Source: Sphingomonadaceae bacterium (GTDB taxonomy: Bacteria; Pseudomonadota; Alphaproteobacteria; Sphingomonadales; Sphingomonadaceae). From it: a stretch of DNA of 6,873 nucleotides. Shown one piece after another: positions 6,757 through 6,873 of the stretch. Location of the stretch: the NCBI GenBank assembly GCA_009923795.1, contig RFSU01000121.1, forward strand, positions 1 through 6,873, given 5' to 3'. Made by a program: the position numbers and the translations under genes. Below the pieces are notes generated by a model, which was given only the letters and a program-made list of their open reading frames with translations, was not told the DNA's origin and did no database searches. How positions within the stretch are numbered: position 1 is the first letter of the stretch; every line of letters begins with the position of its first letter.

Positions 6757-6873
6757 CGGGATTGATGTTTCGGTCTATGATCCGGATCCCGAAATTGAGC
6801 GCAAGACAGCCGCCGTGCTCGCCAATGCACGTCGGGCAATGACGCGGCTTTTTGGTCAGGCATTGCCCATAGA
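6678..6873. repeat. Perfect 79-bp inverted repeat with 38-nt spacer (fold-back)
   Basis: Bases 6678-6756 and 6795-6873 are exact reverse complements over 79 bp with no mismatch; the spacer is 6757-6794. The right arm ends at the window edge, so it may be longer in the source molecule. Both arms carry coding sequence of the carnitine dehydrogenase, in opposite orientations. A perfect, coding, near-adjacent inverted duplication at a sequence end is typical of a fold-back chimera from amplification or assembly. It is less like a biological hairpin. Confidence 0.97.
6752..6873 (+). other. Inverted copy of the carnitine dehydrogenase 5' region (sense on plus strand)
   Basis: Reading the plus strand from 6752 gives L-N-G-I-D-V-S-V-Y-D-P-D-P-E-I-E-R-K, then TAAVLANARRAMTRLFGQ and ALPI, to the edge. 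This is the natural, uninterrupted N-terminal continuation of the minus-strand dehydrogenase. NG-D-V-V-DPDPE-ERK is the usual second strand of the NAD-binding Rossmann fold in this family, and the Asp after V-Y is the expected NAD ribose-binding acid. It is not an independent gene: no start codon or ribosome site precedes it and it is cut at the edge. Its value is that the 38-nt spacer preserves about 12 codons of the gene that the minus-strand copy lost. Confidence 0.88.

Noticed and set aside
6678..6873. The large inverted repeat as a terminator, attenuator or transposon terminal repeat
   Set aside because: Both arms are coding sequence of one gene, the match is perfect over 79 bp, there is no U-tract or target duplication, and it ends at the window edge. 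A fold-back artefact explains it better.

Overview
The window is a single tightly packed block of six genes, all on the minus strand. GC content is high and codon use is alphaproteobacterial in style. The gene content (NDP-forming acyl-CoA ligase, acyl-CoA dehydrogenase, hot-dog thioesterases, carnitine dehydrogenase) suggests an alphaproteobacterium, perhaps a sphingomonad. That placement is an inference from protein style, not a marker-based call.

Read in the direction of transcription (right to left), the order is: a 5'-truncated L-carnitine dehydrogenase fused to a betainyl-CoA thioesterase-type hot-dog domain (5399 to about 6756); an NCS1-family permease (3968-5374); an exported alpha/beta hydrolase (2928-3971); a stand-alone hot-dog thioesterase paralogous to the fused domain (2347-2931); an acyl-CoA dehydrogenase (1214-2347); and an NDP-forming acyl-CoA ligase (1-1217) that runs off the left edge. 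Only 24 nt separate the first two genes. Every later junction is a stop/start overlap (ATGA, ATGA, TGATG, ATGA), so this is almost certainly one translationally coupled operon. No promoter, terminator, RNA gene, IS element or CRISPR is visible, and no gene-free stretch exceeds about 120 nt.

The anchor for function is the carnitine dehydrogenase/thioesterase fusion. In known aerobic pathways carnitine is oxidised to 3-dehydrocarnitine, a BKACE (DUF849) enzyme makes betainyl-CoA, and a thioesterase releases glycine betaine. The rest of the operon could supply uptake (permease), release of carnitine from esters outside the cytoplasm (hydrolase), and activation plus alpha,beta-desaturation of a betaine-type acid such as gamma-butyrobetaine (ligase and dehydrogenase). 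This assembly is a hypothesis. The BKACE and hydratase genes it needs are not in the window.

Two sequence anomalies matter for any reader. First, the right end (6678-6873) is a perfect 79-bp inverted repeat around a 38-nt spacer, in which the 5' part of the carnitine dehydrogenase gene reappears in the opposite orientation. This looks like a fold-back chimera at a contig end. Second, the acyl-CoA ligase is frameshifted by a 5-bp tandem duplication (CAAAG x2, 123-132). Removing one copy restores a family-like reading frame to the window edge.
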